Below are positions 34,967-43,907 of a DNA stretch of 64,000 nt, in pieces. The notes below the pieces were generated by a model. That model was not told where the DNA came from. It saw only the letters and a program-made list of their open reading frames with translations, and did not search any database. Source of the DNA: Bog-159 sp963709155. Lineage in GTDB: Bacteria > Acidobacteriota > Terriglobia > Bryobacterales > Bryobacteraceae. The stretch is from assembly GCA_963709155.1 (NCBI GenBank), contig CAVPVD010000007.1:1240001-1304000 (forward strand), in the 5' to 3' direction. Within the stretch, counting starts at the first letter, position 1. Every line of letters begins with the position of its first letter. A program made the translations under genes and the position numbers.

Positions 34967-35809
34967 ATGCGGGCAGCTCTAGGATTGGCACTCTTAGCGG
35001 CAAGCGCTCCCGGGTTGGCGCGCGCAACAGAACTGCAACCCGCCACCGTGCGTGCATGGGACGACTACATTCGATCCGCGGACTCAGGCATGCAAGCCCG
35101 CCGGGATGGCCGGAAGGCGTTCCTTTGGGCCGACGAGGTCTCGGGCCGGGCGGCACGGCTGAGGCAGGGCGAGGTACTGGTGGCGCCGGTTTCCGGGCAT
35201 GGAACAAAGAACGCTCCGAACGGGCTGATTCACGATTGGATCGGGGCGGTGTTCATTCCGCATGCCACCGTCGAGGAGATGCTCGCGGTGGTCCACGATT
35301 ACGGGCGGTATAAGCAATTCTACAAGCCCGTGGTGGCCGATTCAAAGGCGCTCGATTGCAGAGCGAACGACGAGAGATTTTCCATGATCATGCAGCACCA
35401 CGCGCTGCTGGTTAGCGCGGCCATCCAGGGACAGTACGAATCCCGCGATTTTGCGTTGGACGACCAGCGCGGCTACAGTATCACGGCTGCCACGCGCATC
35501 CAGGAGATTGAGGACTACGGGCGCAGCGATGCGCGCTTGCTGCCGCCGGGCCAGGGGAGCGGCTTCCTGTGGCGGCTGCACTCGATCGTCAGGTACGCAG
35601 AACGGGACGGGGGACTATACCTGGAAGTGGAAGCCATCGCGCTGACGCGAGACATTCCGTTTTCGCTCCGTTGGCTGGTCAGTCCAGTGGTGAATCGTCT
35701 CTCGGTCGATTCGCTGATGACGTCACTCCGGCAGACGCGCGAGGCGGTCAACTCAGAGAGCGGCGCCCGCTTGAGCGCGCGGCGCCAGGCCGCGGCGCGC
35801 TTGCCCTAG
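34967..35809 (+). CDS. Exported protein with START/SRPBCC-like fold
   Basis: 280 residues. Signal peptide (ALGLALLAASAPGLARA), then VRAWDDYIRSADSGMQAR. A central part has the flow of a lipid-binding START-like domain (LIHDWIGAVFIPHATVEEML, VVHDYGRYKQFYKPVVADSK, ending FSLRWLVSPVVNRLSVDSLM with a long C-terminal helix). Such folds bind hydrophobic ligands. GAGG lies seven bases before ATG 34967. It is a monocistronic gene with no informative neighbours. Confidence 0.7.
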   Translation: MRAALGLALLAASAPGLARATELQPATVRAWDDYIRSADSGMQARRDGRKAFLWADEVSGRAARLRQGEVLVAPVSGHGTKNAPNGLIHDWIGAVFIPHATVEEMLAVVHDYGRYKQFYKPVVADSKALDCRANDERFSMIMQHHALLVSAAIQGQYESRDFALDDQRGYSITAATRIQEIEDYGRSDARLLPPGQGSGFLWRLHSIVRYAERDGGLYLEVEAIALTRDIPFSLRWLVSPVVNRLSVDSLMTSLRQTREAVNSESGARLSARRQAAARLP

Positions 35810-35946
35810 CTTAGCTCGTGTTAGCTCCTTGTTCGCGCAGGCGGCGCGCGCGGGACTGAATTGCCCGCCCTCCAAAAACTAAACTAACCCACTCCCAAAG
35901 TGTCTACGAGCCAATCGGCACGCTGCCGCTTGGCTGATGTTGCGCA

Positions 35947-38850
35947 TTGGAGTTACGGTTAATACGATGCGAAATATCCTTATTCCTCTTTGCTACCTGT
36001 CTCTGGGGGGCTTCCTACTATCCGGTCCGGCTTCAGGATCCCAAAGCCGTGTACGTTGCGCCCTCCGATGGCATCGCGGATGCCACCGCTGCGATTCAGC
36101 AGGCCATCGACAAAGTTCAGGAGACCACCCGGCAGGGCATCGTTTTCGTCCCGGCGGGCCGCTACCGGTTGACGCAGACGATCTACATCTGGCCCGGAAT
36201 CCGCGTGATCGGGTATGGCGCCACGCGGCCCGTTTTCGTTCTGGGCGAGAACACGCCGGGCTACCAGGACCCGGACAAAGAGCGGCTCATGATTTTCTTT
36301 GCCGGCAGGCGCCCCGCCACGAACGCACCCCCGCCGGATGCCAACCCGGGAACGTTCTACTCGGCCCTGAGCAACATCGACCTGGAGATCCAGGATGGCA
36401 ATGTTGGCGCAGTTGGAGTGCGAGCCCACTATGCGCAGCACTGTTTCCTGGCCCACATGGACATGCGCATCGGGTCCGGCCTGGCCGGTATCCACGAGGG
36501 CGGCAATGTGCTCGAAGACGTGAGTTTCCACGGCGGCAGATACGGCATCTGGACCGGCACGCCTTCGCCTGGCTGGCAATTCACACTGGTGGATACCGCC
36601 TTCGAAGGCCAGCGCGAAGCCGCGATCCGGGAGGGCGCGGCGGGCCTCACGCTGATCCGGCCGCACTTCACGAATGTTCCCACGGCCATCGCCATCGATC
36701 CCGGCTCCCCCGACGAACTCTGGGTGAAAGACGCGCGCATGCAAGACATTTCGGGTCCGGCCGTGATCGTCAGCCTGGAGAAGAATCCGCGCACCGAGAT
36801 CAACATGGAAAACGTGGTGTGCCAGCGGGTGCCGCTGTTCGCGCTACTGCGTGAGAGCAGCCGCAAAGTAGCCGGTCCTGAGAGCCTCTATGAGGTGAAG
36901 GTCTATTCCCACGGCCTGAATTATTCCGATATCGGCGCCACACCGCAGACGCGGGACCTGTTTGAAACCGTGCCCCTGGCGGCTCTGCCGGAACCCGTGA
37001 AATCCGACCTTCCCAGCCTCCCTCCCGCCGGCACCTGGGTGAATATTCAGGAGCTGGGCGCCAAGGGCGATGGCGCCACGGACGATACCGCGGTGTTTCG
37101 GAAGGCTATTGCGACAAATCGGGCGATCTACCTGCCTTCGGGCAAGTACGTAGTCACGGATACGATCGCGCTCAAGCCTGACACCGTGTTGATCGGACTG
37201 CATCCGGGCGCCACCCAAATCGACCTGCTCGACGGTACGCCCGCATTTCAAGGCGTCGGCAGCCCCAAACCCTTGATCGAAGCGCCCAAAGGCGGCGCCA
37301 ACATCATGATCGGCATCGGATTGTACACCAACGGCATCAATCCGCGGGCGGTGGCCGCAAAGTGGATGGCCGGCAAGGATTCCATGATGAACGACGTCCG
37401 GTTCCTGGGGGGACACGGCACCAACAAGCTGGACGGCAGCCGCGAGAATCCCTACAACAATACGCACACCGCCGATCCGGACTTGAATCGCCGTTGGGAC
37501 GGGCAGTATCCCAGCCTGTGGGTGACCGATGGCGGCGGCGGAACCTTTTTCGATATCTGGACGCCCAGCACGTTTGCGCAAGCGGGCATGCTGGTCTCAA
37601 ACACCGCGACCGAGGGCCGCGTCTACCAGATGTCCAGCGAGCACCACGTGCGCCACGAGGTGCAGTTGCGGCACGTCTCCAACTGGCAGATTTACGCTTT
37701 GCAGACGGAGGAGGAGCGCGGCGAAGGCGGCTTCGCGCTGCCGCTCGAAATCGCCGGCTCCAACAATATCACGCTGGCGAATTTTCATATTTACCGGGTG
37801 ATTTCCACCTATCAGCCATTCCCCTGGGCCATCGAGATTTCGAACTCCAGCAATATCCGGTTCCGGAACGTGCACTGCTATAGCAATAGCAAGGTCGCAT
37901 TCGATGCCGCGGTTTACGACCGGACGCACCAGGTCGAAATCCGGCAGCGCGAGTTCGCCTGGCTCACGATTTCAGGCCAGGCCCCGGCGGTCCGCGCCAG
38001 ACCGCTTTCGCCGGTGCTGGCCGCGGGCGCAAAAGTGGAAAAGCTGGCAGGCGGATTTTACAATATCTCGGGCGGCGCGGCCGACCCGGCCCGCGATTTC
38101 TATTTCGTTGACGCGCACTGGCAGCGCATCTACCGATGGTCGGCCGCCACGCGCCAGCTTTCGACGGTCAGCGACAGTCCGCTCGACCCGGTGAACCTGG
38201 CTTTCGATCGAGCGGGCAATCTGATGGTGGCCTCATACAGCGGCAAAGGCATCGTCTACGCCTTTAAGCCGGGGCCGGCAGGTGACCAGATCGCGATCCT
38301 GAAACCGGAGCCTTCCGTGCCGCGGCCCGGGATGACGCCGGTGCTGGCAGTTGGGGACTGGCGCTTGCAAGTGAATCCCGAGACGGGAAATCCGGCCGCA
38401 AGACCCTATCAATACCTTTCTCCGGATGGGACTACCTTCCTTTCGGCGGGCCAGGATTTCGTCAACGGCGCGGCGAGTTGGGGGGTGAAGAGCTCCGACC
38501 TGCTGCGCAGCTTCGGGTGGTCGCCCGCGGCGCCCGGGAAGCCGTTCTATCTGACCAGCGAGGCGGAAGTGCGGACCTGGTCGGCCACGGTGGCCCCCGA
38601 CGGCAATCTCTCGAACTTGAAAATCTTCACCGAGCAGGGCGGCGAGGGCGTCACGGCGGACGAGCAGGGCAATGTGTACATCGCCGCCGGCCAGATCTAC
38701 GTATACGACAAGGCGGCCCGGTTGATCGACACCATCGAAATTCCGGAACGTCCTTTGCAGGTAGTGTTCGGCGGCAAGGACCGGCGCACTCTCTTCATCC
38801 CCGCGCGCACGTCGCTTTACGCGGTGCGCACCAAAAACCGGGGTCAGTAG
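35947..38850 (+). CDS. Secreted pectate-lyase-like double beta-helix protein with C-terminal propeller
   Basis: About 967 residues. Two pectate-lyase-3-type beta-helix modules: the first begins near residue 35 (AVYVAPSDGIADATAAIQQA), the second near residue 365 (IQELGAKGDGATDDTAVFRK). From about 690 to the end is a beta-propeller-like region (DPVNLAFDRAGNLMVASYSG). This two-module layout resembles GH55-type exo-beta-glucanases and related polysaccharide lyases; substrate unknown. The start is uncertain. In the main frame only TTG 35947 is available, giving the signal ISLFLFATCLWGA. In the neighbouring frame ATG 35967 encodes MRNILIPLCYLSLG, and dropping one G from the run 36005-36010 would fuse it neatly to SYYPVRLQDPKAVY. 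So a one-base indel is suspected. Confidence 0.8.
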   Translation: MELRLIRCEISLFLFATCLWGASYYPVRLQDPKAVYVAPSDGIADATAAIQQAIDKVQETTRQGIVFVPAGRYRLTQTIYIWPGIRVIGYGATRPVFVLGENTPGYQDPDKERLMIFFAGRRPATNAPPPDANPGTFYSALSNIDLEIQDGNVGAVGVRAHYAQHCFLAHMDMRIGSGLAGIHEGGNVLEDVSFHGGRYGIWTGTPSPGWQFTLVDTAFEGQREAAIREGAAGLTLIRPHFTNVPTAIAIDPGSPDELWVKDARMQDISGPAVIVSLEKNPRTEINMENVVCQRVPLFALLRESSRKVAGPESLYEVKVYSHGLNYSDIGATPQTRDLFETVPLAALPEPVKSDLPSLPPAGTWVNIQELGAKGDGATDDTAVFRKAIATNRAIYLPSGKYVVTDTIALKPDTVLIGLHPGATQIDLLDGTPAFQGVGSPKPLIEAPKGGANIMIGIGLYTNGINPRAVAAKWMAGKDSMMNDVRFLGGHGTNKLDGSRENPYNNTHTADPDLNRRWDGQYPSLWVTDGGGGTFFDIWTPSTFAQAGMLVSNTATEGRVYQMSSEHHVRHEVQLRHVSNWQIYALQTEEERGEGGFALPLEIAGSNNITLANFHIYRVISTYQPFPWAIEISNSSNIRFRNVHCYSNSKVAFDAAVYDRTHQVEIRQREFAWLTISGQAPAVRARPLSPVLAAGAKVEKLAGGFYNISGGAADPARDFYFVDAHWQRIYRWSAATRQLSTVSDSPLDPVNLAFDRAGNLMVASYSGKGIVYAFKPGPAGDQIAILKPEPSVPRPGMTPVLAVGDWRLQVNPETGNPAARPYQYLSPDGTTFLSAGQDFVNGAASWGVKSSDLLRSFGWSPAAPGKPFYLTSEAEVRTWSATVAPDGNLSNLKIFTEQGGEGVTADEQGNVYIAAGQIYVYDKAARLIDTIEIPERPLQVVFGGKDRRTLFIPARTSLYAVRTKNRGQ

Positions 38851-38862
38851 AACGAAACGGCT

Positions 38863-39843
38863 TCACCAACGCGCGTGCACGCCGGCCCGGATTCGTGCAT
38901 CGTAGATGGCGCCTACCGCACGCATGGTTTCGGCGTTTAGCGGAGGCAGATCGGACGCCGCGCAGTTTTCGGCCACCTGCGCGGGCCGCTTGCCGCCGGG
39001 GATCGCACAGGTGACCGCATCGAACGCCAGAATCCAGCGCAACGCGAACTGCGCCATGCTAATGCCATTCGCCAGCGGACGCAGCTCCTCGACGGCGGCC
39101 AGAGCCGTATCGTAATCGACGCCGGAGAAGGTCTCGCCCACATCGAACGACTCGCCATGCCGGTTGAAATTGCGGTGGTCGTCGACGGGAAATTGGGAAT
39201 CCGGACGCAGCTTGCCGGTGAGCATGCCGCTGGCCAGCGGTACGCGCGCCAGGATGCCCACCTGGCGCCGGCGCGCCTGCTCGAAAAACAACTCCGCCGG
39301 CCGCTGGCGGAAACAGTTGAAGATGATCTGGACGGTCTCGACGCCGGGATACTCGATGGCTTTGAGCGCCTCTTCCACGCGTTCCACGCTGACGCCGTAA
39401 TGGCGGATTTTGCCCGCCTCGACGAGGCGATCCAGCGCGCCGAAGACTTCCGGCCGGTAGTAGACGTCCGCCGGCGGGCAGTGCAGTTGGACCAGATCCA
39501 GGGAATCGGTGGCCAGATTGCGCAGGCTATCTTCGACGAAGGCCGTCAGGTTCCGCGCATTGTAGCCATCCGCGGTGTGCGGCGACAGCCGGCGTCCCGC
39601 CTTGGTCGCGACCACGATCGGCTCGCGGCGCTCGCGCCGGAGTTGCGCGATCAGGCGTTCGCTGCGCCCCATTCCGTATACATCGGCCGTGTCGATGAAG
39701 TTCACGCCGGAATCGATGGCCTGATGCAGGGCGGCCATGGATTCGGCGTCGCTCACGCCGCCCCAGGACCCGCCAATAGCCCAGGCCCCAAAACTGATCT
39801 CGGAAACATTCCAGCCGGTACGGCCCAGCGCGCGATAATGCAT
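38863..39843 (-). CDS. Aldo/keto reductase
   Basis: 326 residues. Begins MHYRALGRTGWNVSEISFGA, the usual AKR opening. Catalytic tetrad visible: Asp51 and Tyr56 in DTADVYG, Lys81 in VATKAG and His121 in VQLHCPP. The NADPH end is CAIPGGKRPAQVAENCAA. It probably reduces a sugar or aldehyde. It faces the beta-helix protein genes on both sides and ends 12 bases from the convergent pectate-lyase-like gene, which suggests a role in sugar catabolism (inference). Confidence 0.92.
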   Translation of the reverse strand: MHYRALGRTGWNVSEISFGAWAIGGSWGGVSDAESMAALHQAIDSGVNFIDTADVYGMGRSERLIAQLRRERREPIVVATKAGRRLSPHTADGYNARNLTAFVEDSLRNLATDSLDLVQLHCPPADVYYRPEVFGALDRLVEAGKIRHYGVSVERVEEALKAIEYPGVETVQIIFNCFRQRPAELFFEQARRRQVGILARVPLASGMLTGKLRPDSQFPVDDHRNFNRHGESFDVGETFSGVDYDTALAAVEELRPLANGISMAQFALRWILAFDAVTCAIPGGKRPAQVAENCAASDLPPLNAETMRAVGAIYDARIRAGVHARW

Positions 39844-39908
39844 GATCCCAAGATACCCCGGGGACGTGGCACAGCGTCCCGCCTGGACATATACTCGACC
39901 TGTACGCT

Positions 39909-41069
39909 ATGCCAGACCAAGATGTGAAACTCGCGCCCGGGCGGCGGCAGATCGCCCGGGTGGCCGCGCTCGGTGGAGCGTGGCTGGCCTCCCGGCCCGC
40001 ATTCGGAGCCGCACCGCAGGCCGCTCCGGGCACTTTTTTGAACGCCCGTGAACTCGGCGCCAAAGGAGATGGAAAGAACGACGACACCAAAGCGGTGCAG
40101 CACGCCATCGACGCCGCGGCGGAGCGGGGCGGCGCCGTCTTCCTGCCGCCGGGCGTGTATCTTTGCGCCGAACTGCAGATGCGCCCGCACGTGTCGCTGA
40201 CCGGCATTCCGGCCTGGGATTACGAACACGGATTCGGTTCCGTGATCCGGCTGGCGGACGAGCATGCCGCCGGGCTCCTCAATATCACCGGCGCGTTTGG
40301 TGTGACCCTCGACGGATTGTCTCTGGACGGCGCCAGGCTCGGCAAGGGAGTTCACGGCGTGTGGCTCAACAAGCCGGACTACGGCAAGCAGGAGGATACC
40401 TTCCGCATCGAACGCTGTCAGATCGCCAATTTCAGCGGCGATGGCGTGCGGCTCACGCGCGCCTGGTGTTTCTCCATCCGCCATTCGATGATCGCCTACA
40501 ACGGGGGCGACGGCATCTCCCTCCGCGGCTGGGACGGTTTCTTCCTGGACAACTGGCTTTCGGGAAACCATGGCGCCGGCTTTGCCGCGCGCGAAGAGAA
40601 CGCCTCGTGTACGTTTACCGGGAATCGCATCGAATGGAACCGCGAGGGCATCCTGATCGTAGGCGGCAACGGCTACAACATTACCGGAAACTTCCTGGAT
40701 CGGGCGGGCACCTGCGGCCTGGCGGTGCTGGGCGGCGAGCAGATCAGCATCACCGGTAACTTCATCAAGCGCAGCGGTAAGATTGCGAAACCCGCCACTT
40801 ACGATTCGTCCCAAGTCCGGCTGGAGCGCGCGCGTGGAGTCACCTTTTGCGGCAACAACCTTCAGGTCGGGCGGGATGACAGCGGCGCGGGGATCTGGTC
40901 GCCCTCCTACGGCATCGTTTACAAAGAACTGCAACACTGCGTGATCGCCAACAACGTGCTGCACGATGGCGCGCTCGAGCAACTGCTGGTGGATCTCGGA
41001 GGGCACGGCGAGGGCGCGGTGATCAAAGATAACCCCGGGTGTCTTTCGCCGCACGCCATCCACTCGTGA
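39909..41069 (+). CDS. Secreted single beta-helix protein (pectate lyase / GH28-like)
   Basis: 386 residues. The N-terminus GRRQIARVAALGGAWLASRP resembles a twin-arginine signal. Then a pectate-lyase-3-type opening, NARELGAKGDGKNDDTKAVQ and GGAVFLPPGVYLCAELQMRP, and a long right-handed beta-helix with repeated Asn/Gly turns (FTGNRIEWNREGILIVGGNG, NITGNFLDRAGTCGLAV). The fold is typical of polysaccharide lyases, hydrolases and epimerases; I cannot identify catalytic residues with confidence. Only 16 bases separate it from the next secreted glycoside-hydrolase-like gene, so the two are likely cotranscribed. Confidence 0.85.
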   Translation: MPDQDVKLAPGRRQIARVAALGGAWLASRPAFGAAPQAAPGTFLNARELGAKGDGKNDDTKAVQHAIDAAAERGGAVFLPPGVYLCAELQMRPHVSLTGIPAWDYEHGFGSVIRLADEHAAGLLNITGAFGVTLDGLSLDGARLGKGVHGVWLNKPDYGKQEDTFRIERCQIANFSGDGVRLTRAWCFSIRHSMIAYNGGDGISLRGWDGFFLDNWLSGNHGAGFAAREENASCTFTGNRIEWNREGILIVGGNGYNITGNFLDRAGTCGLAVLGGEQISITGNFIKRSGKIAKPATYDSSQVRLERARGVTFCGNNLQVGRDDSGAGIWSPSYGIVYKELQHCVIANNVLHDGALEQLLVDLGGHGEGAVIKDNPGCLSPHAIHS

Positions 41070-41085
41070 TATGGAGGAGCCGGTG

Positions 41086-43308
41086 ATGTCGGTACGCAAG
41101 CCGTGGAACATCTGCAAAGGAGGCCTGGCGGTCCTATTCTTCGGGCTGGCGGGCGGGGTGGGCGCGCAGAACATCGTGGTGGATGCCGCGCCTTCCCATG
41201 CGGTGAATGCGTTCAGCCCGTTCCGCGCGCTGGGCGGAGCGATCGACCGTCTGCGCGGCGGAAACACCCAAGAAGAAAACGAGCAGCATACCGAGCGGGT
41301 GCTCACCGGCACGGCCCTGAAAGAACTTCTGGGCGCCGGCTGGCAAACCGTGACCTATCGCCAGAATACGGAATTGATGATCGAAGCGTGGCACTGGAAC
41401 CCGCACGGCACCTGGAGCAATGCGGCCCGGAAAGAGGGGTATTTTACGGGCAGCGCGGAGCCCACAGGCGAGAAAATCCTGCACTCCTGGGCCTACCCGC
41501 TGCCGCATCGCGGCGCCACCCTGGGCGACGGCAACGGCTGGTCCAGGCTGACTGACGGCGATCTGAAATCCTACTGGAAGAGCAATCCTTACCTGACCAA
41601 AGCCTACACTGGCGAGCCCGATTCCCTGCATCCGCAATGGGTGATGATCGACTTGGGCGCCAAGGTGGACGTGAACGCCATCCGGATAGCCTGGGCCAAT
41701 CCCTACGCCCGGCGCTATGACGTGCAGTTTTGGACCGGCGAGATGGAGCCATTCTACGACGGAATCAACAAAGGTACGTGGCAGACTTTTCCCATGGGCA
41801 CCGTCAGGGACGGCAAAGGGGGAACGCCTAACCTGAAGTTGATGAGTTGGACGATTCCGGTGCGCTACCTGCGCATCTGGATGACGGAATCGTCGAACAC
41901 ATGCGATACGCACGGCAGCGAGGACCCGCGCAACTGCGTGGGATACGCCATCAATGAACTGTATATCGGAACCTTGCGGGGGGACGGCCCGTTCACCGAT
42001 ATCGTGAAGCACCAGCCGAGCCGCGACCAGACCATCACCTGGCCTTCTTCAGTGGACCCCTGGCACGCGGCCTCGGATCTCGACTACGGAAGAGGCGACC
42101 AGATCGGATTCGATTTCTTCTTCCATTGCGGGGTCACCCGCGGCCTTCCGGCCATGATTCCGATTGCCATCCTGTACAACACCCCGGAGGACGCGGCCAA
42201 TGAAATCGCCTACCTCTACAAGCGGAAGTATCCCATCTCATGGATCGAGATGGGCGAGGAACCCGATGGGCAGCGGGTGCTTCCGGAAGACTATGCCACA
42301 CTGTACGTGCAGTTCGCGAAGGCCATCCATAAACTGACGCCCGGCGCGCCCTTGGGCGGTCCGGCTTTCGAAGGCACGCCCGCCGACGTGGATTCCTGGG
42401 CGGATTCGCAGGGAAGAGTGTCGTTTTTGGGCCGCTTCGTGGACTATCTGAAGTCGCATGGCCATCTCGGGGATTTCACGTTCTTTTCGTTCGAGCATTA
42501 CCCCTGCATGGGCACGCATCTGTGCGGCGAGTGGAGTTCGCTCTACTATGAGCCGGCCTGGGTGAACCACGTGATCCAGGCATGGAAAGACAACGGTCTG
42601 CCGCGGAACGTGCCGTTTTTCATGACCGAAGGCAACGATCTAGGCGAGGGCGCACCGGGCACCGTCAAGAGCGCTTTGTGGCTGGCCGATTATGTCGGCT
42701 CGGTGATGACCGCGGGCGCCGGCGGCACTTACTACTTCCATTACATTCCAACCACGGGCAGGGGAGGAGGCGAAGGCGGCTTCCTGCCCATAGACGAGAA
42801 GGGCCGCGCGAAAACCTATTCTCCGCAGTATCTGGCGACGCAGGTGATTACCAGGGAATGGGTGCAGCCTGTAGATGCAATCCACCGGCTCTACAAGGTT
42901 GCGAGCGACGTGAAAGACAAAGACGGGAACACGCTGGTGACGGCTTACGCCGTGGAACGGCCGGACGGGCAGTGGTCATGCATGTTGGTGAACAAAGACC
43001 AGGATAACGATCATTCGGTAAGAGTCGTCTTTGCCGGTGCAGCGAACGGGCAGGATCGCTTTTTCACAGGGAGTGTGGACCGGGTGGTTTTCGGGGCGGC
43101 CGAATACCGGTGGCATCCGGATCCGGTTTCCGCCGATACTCCCCCCGCCAATTCCGCCGGGAGTGGCCGCCGCCAGAGAGTGCCGGGGCACGCGGACCCG
43201 GATGGTCCGGCGTCAAAAACCGTTGTGGATGCCGCCGGCCCCGGAACCCTCTTCGAGCTTCCGAGGGCGTCCATCATCGTACTGCGAGGCCGGCTTGCGC
43301 CCGAATAA
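41086..43308 (+). CDS. Secreted glycoside-hydrolase-like protein with discoidin-type domain
   Basis: 740 residues from ATG 41086, selected because GGAGGAG precedes it. Signal peptide (GGLAVLFFGLAGGVGA). Residues ~150-300 look like an F5/8 type C (discoidin) carbohydrate-binding sandwich (WSRLTDGDLKSYWKSN, PQWVMIDLGAKVDVNAIRIA, VRYLRIWMTESS). Residues ~340-640 look like a TIM barrel of the clan A type, with a probable acid/base Glu in SWIEMGEEPDGQ (about 391) and a probable nucleophile Glu in FFMTEGNDLG (about 515). Such proteins cleave plant or microbial polysaccharides outside the cell; family and substrate not assigned. The C-terminal tail is a beta domain ending with low-complexity Pro/Ser/Gly residues. 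Confidence 0.75.
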   Translation: MSVRKPWNICKGGLAVLFFGLAGGVGAQNIVVDAAPSHAVNAFSPFRALGGAIDRLRGGNTQEENEQHTERVLTGTALKELLGAGWQTVTYRQNTELMIEAWHWNPHGTWSNAARKEGYFTGSAEPTGEKILHSWAYPLPHRGATLGDGNGWSRLTDGDLKSYWKSNPYLTKAYTGEPDSLHPQWVMIDLGAKVDVNAIRIAWANPYARRYDVQFWTGEMEPFYDGINKGTWQTFPMGTVRDGKGGTPNLKLMSWTIPVRYLRIWMTESSNTCDTHGSEDPRNCVGYAINELYIGTLRGDGPFTDIVKHQPSRDQTITWPSSVDPWHAASDLDYGRGDQIGFDFFFHCGVTRGLPAMIPIAILYNTPEDAANEIAYLYKRKYPISWIEMGEEPDGQRVLPEDYATLYVQFAKAIHKLTPGAPLGGPAFEGTPADVDSWADSQGRVSFLGRFVDYLKSHGHLGDFTFFSFEHYPCMGTHLCGEWSSLYYEPAWVNHVIQAWKDNGLPRNVPFFMTEGNDLGEGAPGTVKSALWLADYVGSVMTAGAGGTYYFHYIPTTGRGGGEGGFLPIDEKGRAKTYSPQYLATQVITREWVQPVDAIHRLYKVASDVKDKDGNTLVTAYAVERPDGQWSCMLVNKDQDNDHSVRVVFAGAANGQDRFFTGSVDRVVFGAAEYRWHPDPVSADTPPANSAGSGRRQRVPGHADPDGPASKTVVDAAGPGTLFELPRASIIVLRGRLAPE

Positions 43309-43320
43309 GAGTACAGCTCT

Positions 43321-43508
43321 TGTGGGGCGGTTTTCCAAAAACCGCTTGCTGACGCGCGCGGCTCAGAAGTGTTGCCCTGTATTTGCCGCGGCTTACCGAG
43401 CCGCAGCTTACCGAGCCGCGACCGTAAGGGAGCGGTCCCGACAGGCCTTTCTCCGCAGCCTGCTATGCCGCCTGAAAGGCGGCTGCGGCCACGATTGGCC
43501 GCCCCACA
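43321..43508 (+). repeat. RAYT-type REP repeat family 2, copy ii (compound)
   Basis: Starts TGTGGGGCGG with hairpin GGTTTTCCAAAAACC, has an internal tandem CTTACCGAGCCGC unit, and ends CCGCCTGAAAGGCGGCTGCG plus GCCACGATTGGCCGCCCCACA. The first and last bases (TGTGGGGCGG and CCGCCCCACA) are inverted repeats. It fills the gap after the glycoside-hydrolase-like gene. Confidence 0.75.
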
Positions 43509-43515
43509 GTGACAA

Positions 43516-43809
43516 TTAAGCTTTCGCCTTCTTGGGCGGTACGATCGCGTCTTTGGCGGCTTTGGCGATGCGGAACTTCACCACCTTCTTGGCGGCGATT
43601 TTGATGGCTTCGCCGGTGGCGGGATTGCGTCCCATGCGCGCCTTGCGATCCACCCGCACCAGCCGGCCGATACCGGGCAACACGAACATGCCGTTCTTTT
43701 TGACCTCTTTGATGGCCGTGTCGGACAGGGCGGCGAGCAAGCCCTGAGCGACTTTCTTGGTCACCTCGCACTGATCTGCCAGTGCCTGGACGATTTCCGA
43801 TTGCGTCAT
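43516..43809 (-). CDS. HU-family DNA-binding protein
   Basis: 97 residues. Starts MTQSEIVQALADQCEVTKKV, with GMFVLPGIGRLVRVDRKARM and the DNA-arm segment RMGRNPATGEAIKIAAKKVV, closing with the helix FRIAKAAKDAIV and a Lys-rich tail. This is the HU/IHF fold; it bends and compacts DNA. AAGGAG lies just before ATG 43809. A CATAAT box and TTGAAA-like sequence lie upstream with rather long (19-base) spacing. The extended N-terminal helix and Pro-Lys tail fit the HU-like variants of soil bacteria. Confidence 0.92.
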   Translation of the reverse strand: MTQSEIVQALADQCEVTKKVAQGLLAALSDTAIKEVKKNGMFVLPGIGRLVRVDRKARMGRNPATGEAIKIAAKKVVKFRIAKAAKDAIVPPKKAKA

Positions 43810-43907
43810 TTTTCTCCTTTTCGGCCCATGCCGACGAACATTATGGTACCGCAAAACCAAAACATTTCAAAGGGTAAATGTTCCAGTGCGGTGCCCGCGC
43901 AACGCTT

